Below are positions 46,075 through 55,211 of a stretch of 64,000 nt of DNA, in pieces. How positions within the stretch are numbered: the first letter of the stretch is position 1; every line of letters starts with the position of its first letter. Below the pieces are notes generated by a model. That model ran no database searches and had not been told where the DNA came from. It saw only the letters and a program-made list of their open reading frames with translations. The stretch comes from WTFY01 sp965203725 (lineage in GTDB: Bacteria; Pseudomonadota; Gammaproteobacteria; UBA4575): assembly GCA_965203725.1 (NCBI GenBank), contig CBDBDH010000001.1:310001-374000 (forward strand). Reading direction: 5' to 3'. A program made the position numbers and the translations under genes.

Positions 46075-47600
46075 GCCGGGTACTCCTGCAGACAGTCCGC
46101 AGCCACTTTGCGGTCATCGAAAGGCAGGCGCTCAGCCTCAATGATCTGTACAGTTTCATGACCCTTGCCCGCGATCAGCACGGTGTCACCGGGCTTGGCC
46201 TGGCGGATCGCAGAGGCGATGGCCTGTTTGCGGTCATGAATCACCGAGTAGCTGGCGGCAGGACTGAATCCCGAGACCACATCGCCCACGATGTCTTCTG
46301 GATCCTCGAACCTGGGATTGTCATCGGTGACCACGGCGTGGTCGGCCAGGGATTGCACCGCCCGGGCCATGTACTTGCGCTTGCCGGAATCCCGATCCCC
46401 TCCGCAACCGAAAACACACCAGAGCCTGCCGGTGCAGGATTCGCGCAGGACCTGCAGAACACCGGTCAGGGCCTGGGGGGTATGTGCGTAATCCACCAGT
46501 ACCCGCGGTGCATTCCGGCCTCCCCGGATCCACTCCATTCTTCCGGGTGCGGTTCGCACGCAGGATACGGCCGCGATCACTTCATCCAGCGCATGACCAT
46601 TGGCCAGCAACGCGCCCGCCACCGCCAGCAGATTGCTGACGTTGAATGTTCCGCGCAGTTCGGTGTCGACGCTGCCGCAACCCCAGCTCGAGTCGATCTC
46701 GATCACGGTTCCCTTTTGCGAAGCAACCACCTCTCTTGCAAGAACATGGGGTTGCCTGTCCGTGAAGGGCACGCCGCAGGAATACCGGATCACCTGGATG
46801 TGCTCGTCCGCCTCTTCCGCCAGTGCGCGGCCGAATGCATCATCCACGTTGATCACCGCATGCTTCAGGCCCTCGGCCTGAAACAGGATGCGTTTGGAAT
46901 TCGCGTAGTCGTCCCGGCTCGCGTGATAGTCCATGTGGTCGTGGCCCAGGTTCGTAAAGATCGCCGTGTCCACGTCCACGCCATTCAGCCTGCCCTGCTT
47001 GAGGCCATGGGACGAGGCCTCGAGAACCACCTGCCGGATCTCTTTTTCGAGGAATCCATGCAGCAGGGCCTGTACGCGGATGGCGTCGGGAGTGGTGTGG
47101 GCCTCGGCCTCGAGGGCCGGATGGATACCGGATCCGAGTGTCCCGATCACGCCGCAGCGAATCCCCAGCTGTGCAAGTGCCTGTGCAAGAAACTGGCTGA
47201 CAGAAGTCTTCCCGTCCGTACCCGTGACGCCAATCACCTGGAGGCGATCCGAGGGATTGCGGTAAAACCGCCGTGCGATGGGTCCGATCTGTTGATGCAG
47301 GCCGGGGACCGGCATACAGGGCAGGTCATCCGGCAGGTACTCCTTCGGGGCCTGGGGGCCGGGCTCCCAGGCAATTGCGGCAACACCCCGGGCCCGGGCC
47401 TGCCGGGCATACTGCAGACCGTGCTGGCAAGTACCCTGGGTCGCCAAGAACAAGGCGCCCGCTTCAATGGTGCGGCTGTCAAGGCCAAGTCCGGTGATCG
47501 CTGTGTCGCTATACATCGGCGGCACCCGCACCCAGCCGCCCAGCAAATCTGCCAGAGGCCATGAGAATGATGATCGTTGTGCGCATGAGCTAGTCGGCAT
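46071..47600 (-). CDS. murE: UDP-MurNAc-dipeptide--meso-DAP ligase MurE
   Basis: The 509-residue ligase adds the third stem residue. P-loop GVTGTDGKTSVSQFL, FTNLGHDHMDYHAS and the specificity motif DDNPRFEDP are present; DNPR indicates meso-diaminopimelate rather than lysine. I chose the ATG at 47600 (MPTSSCAQRS), which overlaps the ftsI stop by 11 bases; an upstream in-frame ATG would overlap ftsI far more. Confidence 0.96.
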   Translation of the reverse strand: MPTSSCAQRSSFSWPLADLLGGWVRVPPMYSDTAITGLGLDSRTIEAGALFLATQGTCQHGLQYARQARARGVAAIAWEPGPQAPKEYLPDDLPCMPVPGLHQQIGPIARRFYRNPSDRLQVIGVTGTDGKTSVSQFLAQALAQLGIRCGVIGTLGSGIHPALEAEAHTTPDAIRVQALLHGFLEKEIRQVVLEASSHGLKQGRLNGVDVDTAIFTNLGHDHMDYHASRDDYANSKRILFQAEGLKHAVINVDDAFGRALAEEADEHIQVIRYSCGVPFTDRQPHVLAREVVASQKGTVIEIDSSWGCGSVDTELRGTFNVSNLLAVAGALLANGHALDEVIAAVSCVRTAPGRMEWIRGGRNAPRVLVDYAHTPQALTGVLQVLRESCTGRLWCVFGCGGDRDSGKRKYMARAVQSLADHAVVTDDNPRFEDPEDIVGDVVSGFSPAASYSVIHDRKQAIASAIRQAKPGDTVLIAGKGHETVQIIEAERLPFDDRKVAADCLQEYPA

Positions 47601-49305
47601 GATCTTGTGAAAGGCGAACGGGATCGGTGCGCAAGGACACGTCATCCGGTGCAATGTTCAGCAGACGCAGTGATCCGCCCATGATTCTTGAAAAAACAGG
47701 GGCTGCCACGTGGCCGCCGTAATAGGCTCCCTTGCTTGGCTCGTTGATCAAAACGACTAGCACCAGTCTGGGATCGCTTGCCGGCGCCATGCCGGCAAAC
47801 ATGGCGATGTGCTTGTTCTCATACCCGTTACCCGCCGACTTGCGCACGGTGCCGGTCTTGCCGGCAACGGTATAGCCCGGCACTCGTGCGCGCGAACCCG
47901 TCCCCTGCACAGAGACGACGGCATCCAGGATCGAGCGGACCTGGTGCACCGTTTGCGGGGAAACCACGCTGGGCTGTGCACTCCGGTGCGGGTCCGTGCC
48001 TTCCCTGCGCAGCATGGAAATGGAAGCCCGCCTGCCATCGGTAGCCAGCACGGTATAGGCCCGCGCCAGTTGCAGCACGGTCATCGACATGCCATAACCA
48101 AATGCCATGGTGGCATGCTCGGTCTCGTGCCAGTCCTGAAAGCTTTTCAGGTACCCCGTGGCCTCACCCGGGAATCCGGACTCGGTGGACTCGCCTGCCC
48201 CGATCGCTTTGTAGGTATTCCACAGGTCCTCTCGCGGGATCGTGAGCACCATCTTCACCGCACCTACATTGCTGGACTTCAGCAACACTTCATTGACCGA
48301 AAGCGGACCGAAGTTGCGGATGTCGCGAATCGTGAATCTGCCGATCTGATAGGTTCCGGGCGTGGTGTCGATCACGGTCTCCGGGGAATACCGTCTGGAA
48401 TCCAGGGCCAGCGCGACCACGAAGGGTTTCATCGTCGATCCCGGCTCGAACACATCCGTGACCGCGCGGTTGCGGTAGGTGTACTGCTTGTGTGCCTTGC
48501 GGTTGTTCGGGTTGAACGAGGGCACATTGACCATGGCCAGCACCTCGCCGGTTTTGGTGTCCACCATGACGGCGGATGCCGAACGCGCAGCATGCTGGAT
48601 ATAGGCGGCTTTCAATTCGCGATACGCCAGGTACTGCACCCTGCGATCGATGCTCAGTGTCAGGTTCTGGCCGGGGCGCGGCATGCGTACGGCTTCAACA
48701 TCCTCGACAATGCGATTGAGCTGATCCTTGATCACCTTCTTGGCGCCGGGCTGTCCCGCCAGCCAGTCCTCATAGGCAAGCTCTATGCCTTCCAGGCCCT
48801 TGTCATCGATACTCGTGAACCCGAGCACGTGAGAACTGACCTCGGCGGTGGGGTAATAGCGCCGGTATTCCCGTTGCAGGTAAAATCCCGGCAAATCACT
48901 TTGCTGCATGCGTTCGGTCTGTTGCGGGCCGATATGGCGCTTGACGTACAGGAACTGCCGGTTTTTCTTCTGCTCAAGCTTCTTGAGCAGTTCCCTTGCC
49001 TTCAGATCCAGGATTTCAGCAGCACGCGTCACGGAGTCATGGCTGCCCAGGGCCTCGGCAGGGTTGGCCCAGACTGAAAAAACCGGCGTGCTCACTGCGA
49101 GTAATTGACCGTTGCGGTCCAGAATCATCCCACGATGTGCAGGCATCTCAACTACCCGCAAGTGGCGCGCCTTGCCTTCCTCCTCCAGGAATTCATGATC
49201 AAACAGCTGCAGGTCTACAGCCCGTATAAACAACACCCCCAGCCCGAACACGAAGACAGACAGTACGAATAAGCGCCTCAGTCTGAAATTTGGTGCCCGG
49301 TTCAT
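47590..49305 (-). CDS. ftsI: Septal transpeptidase FtsI (PBP3)
   Basis: This 571-residue class B penicillin-binding protein cross-links septal peptidoglycan. After one N-terminal membrane helix (LFVLSVFVFGLGVLFIRAVD) comes a dimerisation domain (PAHRGMILDRNGQLLAVSTP) and the transpeptidase domain, with STMK (in EPGSTMKPF), SSN (in KSSNVGAVKM) and KTG (in VAGKTGTVRKS). It starts four bases after ftsL. Confidence 0.98.
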   Translation of the reverse strand: MNRAPNFRLRRLFVLSVFVFGLGVLFIRAVDLQLFDHEFLEEEGKARHLRVVEMPAHRGMILDRNGQLLAVSTPVFSVWANPAEALGSHDSVTRAAEILDLKARELLKKLEQKKNRQFLYVKRHIGPQQTERMQQSDLPGFYLQREYRRYYPTAEVSSHVLGFTSIDDKGLEGIELAYEDWLAGQPGAKKVIKDQLNRIVEDVEAVRMPRPGQNLTLSIDRRVQYLAYRELKAAYIQHAARSASAVMVDTKTGEVLAMVNVPSFNPNNRKAHKQYTYRNRAVTDVFEPGSTMKPFVVALALDSRRYSPETVIDTTPGTYQIGRFTIRDIRNFGPLSVNEVLLKSSNVGAVKMVLTIPREDLWNTYKAIGAGESTESGFPGEATGYLKSFQDWHETEHATMAFGYGMSMTVLQLARAYTVLATDGRRASISMLRREGTDPHRSAQPSVVSPQTVHQVRSILDAVVSVQGTGSRARVPGYTVAGKTGTVRKSAGNGYENKHIAMFAGMAPASDPRLVLVVLINEPSKGAYYGGHVAAPVFSRIMGGSLRLLNIAPDDVSLRTDPVRLSQDHAD

Positions 49306-49309
49306 GACG

Positions 49310-49582
49310 TCAACGGGATTCCAGAAGCACCAGTCTTTCCTTGTGGACCTGGCTCATCCCGAGTTCCTCACGTGCCAGCTTCTCCACCCGGGAATGCGCC
49401 AGCCAGGTGCTTTGCTCCAGTTGCAGGCGGCCCCACTCGACCTGCAGTTCGTCGAACTGGTTCTGCAATTTCTGCAACTCGATGAATTCCTTGCGCAGGG
49501 AGTGCTTCGAATACACGATGCCCACCCCGGTGAACACATTCGCTGCGATCAGAACCAGTACCAGCACGAACCTGCCTAGCAT
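49310..49582 (-). CDS. ftsL: Cell-division protein FtsL
   Basis: The 90-residue protein has one membrane helix (about 3-23, FVLVLVLIAANVFTGVGIVYS) and a periplasmic leucine-zipper-like helix (LRKEFIELQKLQNQFDELQVEWGRLQLEQS), the typical FtsL form. It joins FtsQ and FtsB. Its ATG overlaps the rsmH stop by seven bases. Confidence 0.93.
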   Translation of the reverse strand: MLGRFVLVLVLIAANVFTGVGIVYSKHSLRKEFIELQKLQNQFDELQVEWGRLQLEQSTWLAHSRVEKLAREELGMSQVHKERLVLLESR

Positions 49583-50514
49583 GCGACACGCTCCAGGACA
49601 TGCAGCTTGGCACTGCGTGCCCGTTTATTGGCAGCCACCTCCCCTGCACAAGGGCGCACCGGCTTGCCGACTTTCTTCAGCTGGGGCGCGGGCAGCCCGG
49701 CGACCGGCAGCTTGCGCGGTACGTCCGGCTGGGCGTATTTCCTGAGCACGCCCTTCACTGCATGGTCTTCCAGCGAATGGAACGTGATCACCAGCAACCT
49801 CCCGAATTCTGCCAGCAGCTTCACACTGCCCTCCAGGGCGGCTTCCAGGGCCTTCAGTTCGTCATTGATGAAAATACGAATGGCCTGGAACGTTCGGGTT
49901 GCCGGGTGCTTTTTCTCCCGGGGCCCGGGGAGTGCACGCTGCACGACCCCGGCCAGCTGCCGGGTGGTCTTCAGGGGCCGGGCTTCCCGCTCGGCCAGCA
50001 CGGCGCTCGCGATCCTTTTGGCATGCCGTTCTTCGCCATACACCCTGAGCACTTCCTCAAGGTCATGCAGGCTGACCTGCGCCAGCCAGTCGCTGGCGGT
50101 GATTCCCCGGTTCGTATTCATGCGCATATCCAGCGGTCCATCCTGCGCAAAACTGAATCCCCTCTGCGGGTTGTCCAGTTGCGGGGATGAAACCCCCAAA
50201 TCAAACAAAACCCCTTTCACTTTCCCCACAAACCCGTGTTCTTCCACGAGCCGGACGATCTCCGAAAAGTTTCCCGGCTCAATCACGACGCGCTGATCCC
50301 CCGCAAACAGGTGCCTGGCATAGGCCACCGCCTGCGGGTCCTGGTCCAGCACCAGAAGACGGCCCCGGCGGCCCAGCCTGTTCAAAATTTCCCGGCTATG
50401 CCCTCCACGTCCGAACGTGCAGTCGACATAGGTGCCTTCCGGGTCTATGTTCAGGGCCTCGATCACCTCCAAAAGCAAAACCGGTTGATGCAGATCATGT
50501 GCACCGGACTGCAT
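49576..50514 (-). CDS. rsmH: 16S rRNA m4C1402 methyltransferase RsmH
   Basis: This 312-residue enzyme (MraW) N4-methylates C1402 with SAM. The motifs HQPVLLLEVIEALNI, YVDCTFGRGGHSREIL, GVLFDLGVSSPQLDNPQRGFSF and ITFHSLEDHAVKGVL are all diagnostic. It follows mraZ by two bases. RsmI, which methylates the same nucleotide on the ribose, is encoded 1.2 kb upstream. Confidence 0.97.
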   Translation of the reverse strand: MQSGAHDLHQPVLLLEVIEALNIDPEGTYVDCTFGRGGHSREILNRLGRRGRLLVLDQDPQAVAYARHLFAGDQRVVIEPGNFSEIVRLVEEHGFVGKVKGVLFDLGVSSPQLDNPQRGFSFAQDGPLDMRMNTNRGITASDWLAQVSLHDLEEVLRVYGEERHAKRIASAVLAEREARPLKTTRQLAGVVQRALPGPREKKHPATRTFQAIRIFINDELKALEAALEGSVKLLAEFGRLLVITFHSLEDHAVKGVLRKYAQPDVPRKLPVAGLPAPQLKKVGKPVRPCAGEVAANKRARSAKLHVLERVAC

Positions 50515-50516
50515 CG

Positions 50517-50969
50517 TCAGATGGAAAGATTCTCTAGCGAGGCGGCAATGCTATTCGACTTGTTTTCTTCCTTGATCCATGACTCGCGTTCCTCGCTCCA
50601 CGTATCCCGGTCCCACAGCTCAAACTTGTTGCCCTGGCCGATCAGCACCGCATGCTTGTTCAAATCCGCGAACTTGCGCAACGGCGGAGGCAGCAGGACC
50701 CGGTACTGGCCATCCACTTCGCATTCCGTGGCATGGCCGAGGAGCAGGCGCTGCAGGCGCCGGACCTGTTTTTCCCGGCTCGGCAGGCGCATCAGTTTCT
50801 GCTCGATCTGCTCCCATTCGGGCAGCGGATAGATCAGCAGGCAGCGGTCGGTATCGGCGGTCACGACCAGACTGCCGCTGCATTTTTGCTGAATGCTGTC
50901 GCGGTAGCGGGCAGGCATGGACAAGCGGCCCTTCGCATCCAGGCTCAGGTTGTTAATACCCCGGAACAT
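50517..50969 (-). CDS. mraZ: Transcriptional regulator MraZ
   Basis: The 150-residue AbrB-fold protein contains two MraZ repeats: FRGINNLSLDAKGRLSMPARYR and LLLGHATECEVDGQYRVLLPPPLRKFA. It represses its own dcw promoter by binding TGGG-type repeats, which are visible upstream at 50993-51017. The ATG at 50969 is preferred over an adjacent TTG at 50972. No Shine-Dalgarno is apparent, so translation may be weak. Confidence 0.96.
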   Translation of the reverse strand: MFRGINNLSLDAKGRLSMPARYRDSIQQKCSGSLVVTADTDRCLLIYPLPEWEQIEQKLMRLPSREKQVRRLQRLLLGHATECEVDGQYRVLLPPPLRKFADLNKHAVLIGQGNKFELWDRDTWSEERESWIKEENKSNSIAASLENLSI

Positions 50970-50992
50970 CAATCAAGTAGCATGGAATATTA

Positions 50993-51017
50993 TTCCATTG
51001 TCTCCCACAATCTCCCA
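50993..51017 (-). promoter_or_regulatory. MraZ operator: three repeats with 10-bp period
   Basis: Read on the minus strand there are TGGGA, TGGGA and TGGAA, each separated by five bases. This is the arrangement of known MraZ boxes. The repeats begin about 4-10 bases downstream of the predicted transcription start, so bound MraZ would block initiation or early elongation. Confidence 0.85.
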
Positions 51018-51026
51018 CTTTTCGAC

Positions 51027-51055
51027 ACTATAGAAATGAGTTGGTGCGATTGCAA
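51027..51055 (-). promoter_or_regulatory. mraZ/dcw sigma-70 promoter
   Basis: TTGCAA and TATAGT are separated by exactly 17 bases on the minus strand. The predicted start is near 51020, directly before the MraZ repeats. Confidence 0.8.
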
Positions 51056-51197
51056 GCAAATCCGGGCAAAAACTTGAGAAAATACTTACCAGACAGGGGG
51101 TTAAGCGCGGAATTTTCCGCTCAGAACCCTGCAAATATTCGAATAAACCATTTTAAATCTGTGATTTAAAACGTAAAGATAATATTCAAGATTAAGA

Positions 51198-51214
51198 GTG
51201 GGAGTTTTTCCCAC
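51198..51214. repeat. GTGGGA / TCCCAC palindrome upstream of dcw promoter
   Basis: GTGGGA and TCCCAC are inverted around five bases. Each half contains the TGGGA core of the MraZ boxes, but as an inverted pair about 145 bp upstream of the promoter. It may be a second MraZ site or a hairpin after rnpB. Confidence 0.45.
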
Positions 51215-51227
51215 AATCCGGGATCGG

Positions 51228-51245
51228 CGGCCTGCGATCAGGCCG
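51228..51245 (-). terminator. Hairpin downstream of rnpB
   Basis: CGGCCTG and CAGGCCG pair perfectly around CGAT, 35 bases after the 3' end of RNase P RNA. It has no T-tract; it may help end the rnpB transcript together with the following palindrome at 51198. Confidence 0.4.
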
Positions 51246-51280
51246 GTGGCGGGCGGGTATTTTCGGGGCCCGGCGGCATC

Positions 51281-51669
51281 GGGAGCCTGCCTGTAAGCCG
51301 GGTTCTGTCTTGAACAGTCATTCATCTGGGATTCATGTCGCCATGAACCTCTAGCAACCTACCCGGGGGCCATATGGGCCATATGCTGGAATATTCCTCG
51401 CCCCCCTATTTGGTCTTGCTCTGGGTGGGGTTTGCCTAGCCACGACTATTGCTAGTCGCGCGGTGTGCTCTTACCACGCCGTTTCACCCTTACCTGTCCC
51501 CTGTCCGAATGGAATTCGAACGGGTGATCAGGCGGTCTGCTCTCTGTTGCACTTTCCATGGACTCACGTCCTCCAGGTGTTACCTGGCACCTTGCCCGTA
51601 GAGCCCGGACTTTCCTCTCCCCGCATCCCCGGGGGGAAATACGGAAAGTGACTGCCCGGCAGACTCCCT
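51281..51669 (-). ncRNA. rnpB: RNase P RNA, class A
   Basis: The minus strand reads as a bacterial type A RNase P RNA of about 389 bases. Landmarks in order are GAGGAAAGTCCGGGCT, GTGCCAGGTAAC, TGCAACAGAGAGCA, ACAGGTAAGGGTGAAA, GGTAAGAGCACACCGCG, AACCCCACCCAGAGCAAG with ACCAAATAGG, and ACAGAACCCGGCTTA. The ends are set by helix P1, in which GGGAGTCTGCC (51658-51668) pairs with GGCAGGCTCCC (51281-51291). It lies between rsmI and mraZ, as in pseudomonads. Confidence 0.97.
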
Positions 51670-51677
51670 CAGGGACA

Positions 51678-51686
51678 GTATCACAT
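51678..51686 (-). promoter_or_regulatory. Extended -10 promoter of rnpB
   Basis: TGTGATACT on the minus strand is an extended -10 element ending nine bases before the predicted 5' end of RNase P RNA. It sits just after the rsmI stop. The -35 region is weak, as is usual for extended -10 promoters. Confidence 0.5.
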
Positions 51687-52541
51687 TCAGGACTGTTTTT
51701 TGAGGCGCGGATCGAGTCCGAGGGAATACAGGCGGTTTCGCCCGATGCCGCTATATCTTGCCACCACTTCAACCGCATCCCTGTGGGATATGTGCCCTTG
51801 CAGGTCTGTCAGCAGGCGTGCAGCCTGGTCGAGGCGCTCTTCATCTGCAGGCGATGCGTTGCCGGCAATCACGAGCACACACTCTCCTTTGACCTCTTGT
51901 GCCGTATTGCCCAGGGCGCACTCGATCTGCTCGAGGCTGCCGGTCAGGTGCTGCTCGTGAACCTTGGTCATCTCGCGCAACACGGCTGCATTCCTGTGTC
52001 CCCCGAATGCACGGATGCAGTCCTGGATCGAGCGCCCAAGACGCCGGGGAGCTTCGTAGAAGATCATCGTGCGTGCCTCATGCCGCAGGGACCGGAGAAA
52101 CTCCCTGCGTTCCGGGACCTTCTTCGGCAAAAAGCCTTCGAACACGAACCGGTCGGTCGGAAGCCCGGATACGGTCAATGCCGTGATCAGTGCACAGGGG
52201 CCCGGAACAGGGCGTACCGTGATGCCATTTTCATGCGCGCCGGACACCAGCCGGAAGCCGGGATCACAAACCAGGGGGGTGCCGGCATCACAAACCAGCC
52301 CGATATCGGTGCCGTTCAGCAGATCCCGGATAAGCGACTCGGTTTTTGCAGACTCGTTAAAATCATGCAGCGATTCGAGTCTGACGTGGATCCCATAATG
52401 ATCCAGGAGCTTTTTGGTAATGCGGGTGTCTTCAGCTAGCAGTACCTGCACCTGTTTGATAGTGTCCAGGGCTCGCAGGGTAATGTCCGACAAATTACCA
52501 ATTGGCGTGGCAATAATATATAAAATACCTGGAGCAGCCAT
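51687..52541 (-). CDS. rsmI: 16S rRNA 2'-O-ribose C1402 methyltransferase RsmI
   Basis: The 284-residue enzyme methylates the ribose of C1402. The motifs LYIIATPIGNLSDITLRAL, LLAEDTRITKKLL, GLVCDAGTPLVCDPGFRLV and GLPTDRFVFEGFLPKK are diagnostic for the YraL family. It is divergent from lpoA with 40 bases between the starts. Confidence 0.97.
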   Translation of the reverse strand: MAAPGILYIIATPIGNLSDITLRALDTIKQVQVLLAEDTRITKKLLDHYGIHVRLESLHDFNESAKTESLIRDLLNGTDIGLVCDAGTPLVCDPGFRLVSGAHENGITVRPVPGPCALITALTVSGLPTDRFVFEGFLPKKVPERREFLRSLRHEARTMIFYEAPRRLGRSIQDCIRAFGGHRNAAVLREMTKVHEQHLTGSLEQIECALGNTAQEVKGECVLVIAGNASPADEERLDQAARLLTDLQGHISHRDAVEVVARYSGIGRNRLYSLGLDPRLKKQS

Positions 52542-52581
52542 CTTGTACCCATACTGTGTTCAGGTTTTTAGCCGGCGAATC

Positions 52582-54540
52582 ATGGAAACCACGCATTCAA
52601 TCACACGAACCACTGCACGCATTGTAGCCATAATGATCCTGGCATGCGCGCTGTCCGGCTGTGCGGGTCTGATTCCGTCTGCAAAAGACACCGAAGAGGC
52701 CAGGCTTGACCGGGTTGAAAGATATCTTCGCTCCGGCCAGCACGAGCAGGCCGCACGCCTGCTTGCAGAAGTGGCCAAAACCAAACCTTCTCCGCAACGG
52801 GAAACCCTGTTATTGCAGGCCGCCGAGGCCGTGTTGCACCCGGAAACCCGAAGCCTGGCGCGCGCGTACCTCAACTCAGTCGATGAAGCCGGGCTGCCCC
52901 GCAATCTGTTCGTTCGAAAACGCATTGCAGGTGCACAGATGGAACTTCTGCATCAGCGAGCCGGGCGCGCACTGGATACCCTGCCGGCCAACATCCTCGA
53001 CTACTCCCCCAAGTACAAGCCCCGGGCTCTGCTGGTGCGTGCCCGGGCCCTGCGTGCTGCAGGGCTCAGGGAGGAGATGGTCAAGACCCTGGTGATGCTC
53101 AACTCGTGGCTGACGGATGACGGGCAGAAGCAAAAAAACAGTCATTCGGTGTGGGAGACCCTGATGGGTTCCGACCCGGGTGAGATCACGGCCTGGGCCA
53201 ACAGGAACCACGACTGTGACCTGGATGCCTGGCTCAGTCTGGCCTATATCCAGAAGCAGTCACATGCCGATATCTTCACCCTGGAGAGTGAGATTCAGCA
53301 ATGGCGTACACAGTTCCCCCGTCAAACCATTCCCGCCGGGATCATAGACTCCATCACGCAAAACTGGGCCACGACCCAGGTGGCTCCGGACAGGATTGCG
53401 CTGCTGTTACCGATGACCGGCCGCTACAGTGCGATTGCAAACGCCGTGTACGCAGGGGTCGTCACGGCGCGGGACTTTGAGGAGACTCCGGGACTGCCGC
53501 CCGAACTGGTCTTGTACGACACCCGGGGCGATGCCGATACTGCATTCCGTCAGTACCAGCTCGCAGTGCGCGAGGGGGCGGACTTTGTCATTGGCCCGCT
53601 GCAAAAAGAAGCGGTACATGCCATTGCAAAACAAAAGCAGCTCGAAGTACCCACCCTGTCTCTCAACTATACCAATGACGCCCTTGCAGGCTCCCCGCAG
53701 CTGGTCCAGTTTGGCTTGCTGCCGGAAAACGAATCCCGGCAGGTTGCAGAACGCGCATATCAGAATAACCTCCGAAGGGCCCTGGTGCTCGTCCCGGAGG
53801 GAGAATGGGGAACGCGCCTTCTGGAAGCCTTCATGATGCGCTTTACCGAGCTGGGGGGGACTGTCCTGCAATACGAAAGGTACATTGCAAAAAATTCAGA
53901 CTACTCGGACCCCATCAAAAAACTGCTGCACCTTGATCAAAGCGAGCAGCGACATCGCAACCTGGTGAAAACGATCGGACGGGAAGCCGAATTCGAACCC
54001 CAGCGGCGCCAGGATGCAGACTTTGTGTTCCTGGCCGCCTTGCCGCGACAGGCCAGGCTGCTGCGACCGCAATTGAGTTATCACTATGCATCCGACCTGC
54101 CCGTATATGCGACTTCCCACATCTTTTCCGGCAATGTGAACATCTCGGCCGACCAGGACATCAATGACATCCTGTACTGTGATATCCCCTGGTTGCTGTC
54201 AGGCAGCCCTGAAGTCGAGCTTTTGCGGGACTCGTCCGACCTGCAGCTGTCGAGCGGTGAATCCCGGTTACCGCGATTTGCGGCGCTGGGCGTGGATGCG
54301 TACCGGGTCATCCCGCATCTGCAAAGGCTTTCCGCACACAAGTATAATCAGTTCGAAGGCATGACCGGGAAGCTGAGCATCCTCGGGCAGAACCGCATTT
54401 TTCGCAAATTGACCTGGGCACAGTTCCGAAATGGACGCCCTGAAGTACGAGAGCGCCCGGCCCTGGAATTCCCCCGAAAATTTTCAGCGAGCCCGGCGCT
54501 TGCCGGCGACCTGCAGGCCAGACGGCAGGCGTGCCAGTAA
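52582..54540 (+). CDS. lpoA: Penicillin-binding protein activator LpoA
   Basis: The 652-residue outer-membrane lipoprotein stimulates PBP1A. It has a lipoprotein signal (ARIVAIMILACALSGC, acylated Cys near residue 27), an N-terminal helical tetratricopeptide-like half, and a C-terminal periplasmic-binding-protein-like domain (RIALLLPMTGRYSAIANAVYAGVV, DFVIGPLQKEAVHAI). The start at 52582 puts the signal peptide at the N terminus. The usual next gene, yraN, is missing, and the SIS gene follows after 58 bases. Confidence 0.92.
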   Translation: METTHSITRTTARIVAIMILACALSGCAGLIPSAKDTEEARLDRVERYLRSGQHEQAARLLAEVAKTKPSPQRETLLLQAAEAVLHPETRSLARAYLNSVDEAGLPRNLFVRKRIAGAQMELLHQRAGRALDTLPANILDYSPKYKPRALLVRARALRAAGLREEMVKTLVMLNSWLTDDGQKQKNSHSVWETLMGSDPGEITAWANRNHDCDLDAWLSLAYIQKQSHADIFTLESEIQQWRTQFPRQTIPAGIIDSITQNWATTQVAPDRIALLLPMTGRYSAIANAVYAGVVTARDFEETPGLPPELVLYDTRGDADTAFRQYQLAVREGADFVIGPLQKEAVHAIAKQKQLEVPTLSLNYTNDALAGSPQLVQFGLLPENESRQVAERAYQNNLRRALVLVPEGEWGTRLLEAFMMRFTELGGTVLQYERYIAKNSDYSDPIKKLLHLDQSEQRHRNLVKTIGREAEFEPQRRQDADFVFLAALPRQARLLRPQLSYHYASDLPVYATSHIFSGNVNISADQDINDILYCDIPWLLSGSPEVELLRDSSDLQLSSGESRLPRFAALGVDAYRVIPHLQRLSAHKYNQFEGMTGKLSILGQNRIFRKLTWAQFRNGRPEVRERPALEFPRKFSASPALAGDLQARRQACQ

Positions 54541-54598
54541 TGGCAACCTTTCGTAATCTGCCGTACCGGCACCATTAAACCTGAAAATCAAATCCTGG

Positions 54599-55195
54599 AT
54601 GATACCCATGAAACCCGATATGCGAATCAAGGAACTGTTCGACGCCAGCATCTCTGTCAAGCGCGACAGTATGGGAAAGCTGACCGCACCGATTGCCGGG
54701 GCTGCCGAACTCATCGTCGGTTCCCTGAAAAACCGGGGCAAGATCCTGACCTGCGGGAACGGAGGTTCTGCGGCGGATGCACAGCATTTTTCATCCGAGT
54801 TACTGAACCGCTTCGAGAAGGAACGGGAAGGATTGGCTGCCGTCGCGCTGACTACAGACAGTTCCACCCTCACTTCCATCGCCAACGATTACGATTACGA
54901 AAAAATTTTTTCCAAGCAGGTGCTGGCACTCGGCTGCAGTGGGGACATACTGATGGCCATCACCACCAGCGGACAGTCCGCAAATGTGCTTGCAGCGATC
55001 ACTGCCGCACACCGAAAGGACATGTCCGTCATTGCATTGTCGGGCAAGGACGGAGGCGGCCTGCCTTCTGTGCTGCAGCCCCGGGACATTGAAATCCGTG
55101 TGCCGAGTCAATCCACGGCCCGGATACAGGAGGTCCACCTGCTGGTACTTCATTGTCTATGTGATCTGGTTGATCATGAGCTTGTTGGCCACTGA
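54599..55195 (+). CDS. SIS-domain phosphoheptose isomerase / DiaA-type protein
   Basis: The 198-residue SIS-domain protein has GKILTCGNGGSAADAQHFSSEL, DILMAITTSGQSANVLAAI, and the C-terminal VPSQSTARIQEVHLLVLHCLCDLVDHEL. The last stretch is very close to both GmhA and DiaA. GmhA starts heptose synthesis for lipopolysaccharide; DiaA binds DnaA at the origin. Position beside lpoA and rsmI is that of diaA in E. coli, while annotations in non-enteric species often call it gmhA. I cannot separate the two. An ATG at 54608 is an alternative start. Confidence 0.85.
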   Translation: MIPMKPDMRIKELFDASISVKRDSMGKLTAPIAGAAELIVGSLKNRGKILTCGNGGSAADAQHFSSELLNRFEKEREGLAAVALTTDSSTLTSIANDYDYEKIFSKQVLALGCSGDILMAITTSGQSANVLAAITAAHRKDMSVIALSGKDGGGLPSVLQPRDIEIRVPSQSTARIQEVHLLVLHCLCDLVDHELVGH

Positions 55196-55211
55196 TATCC
55201 CTTGAGGCTGC

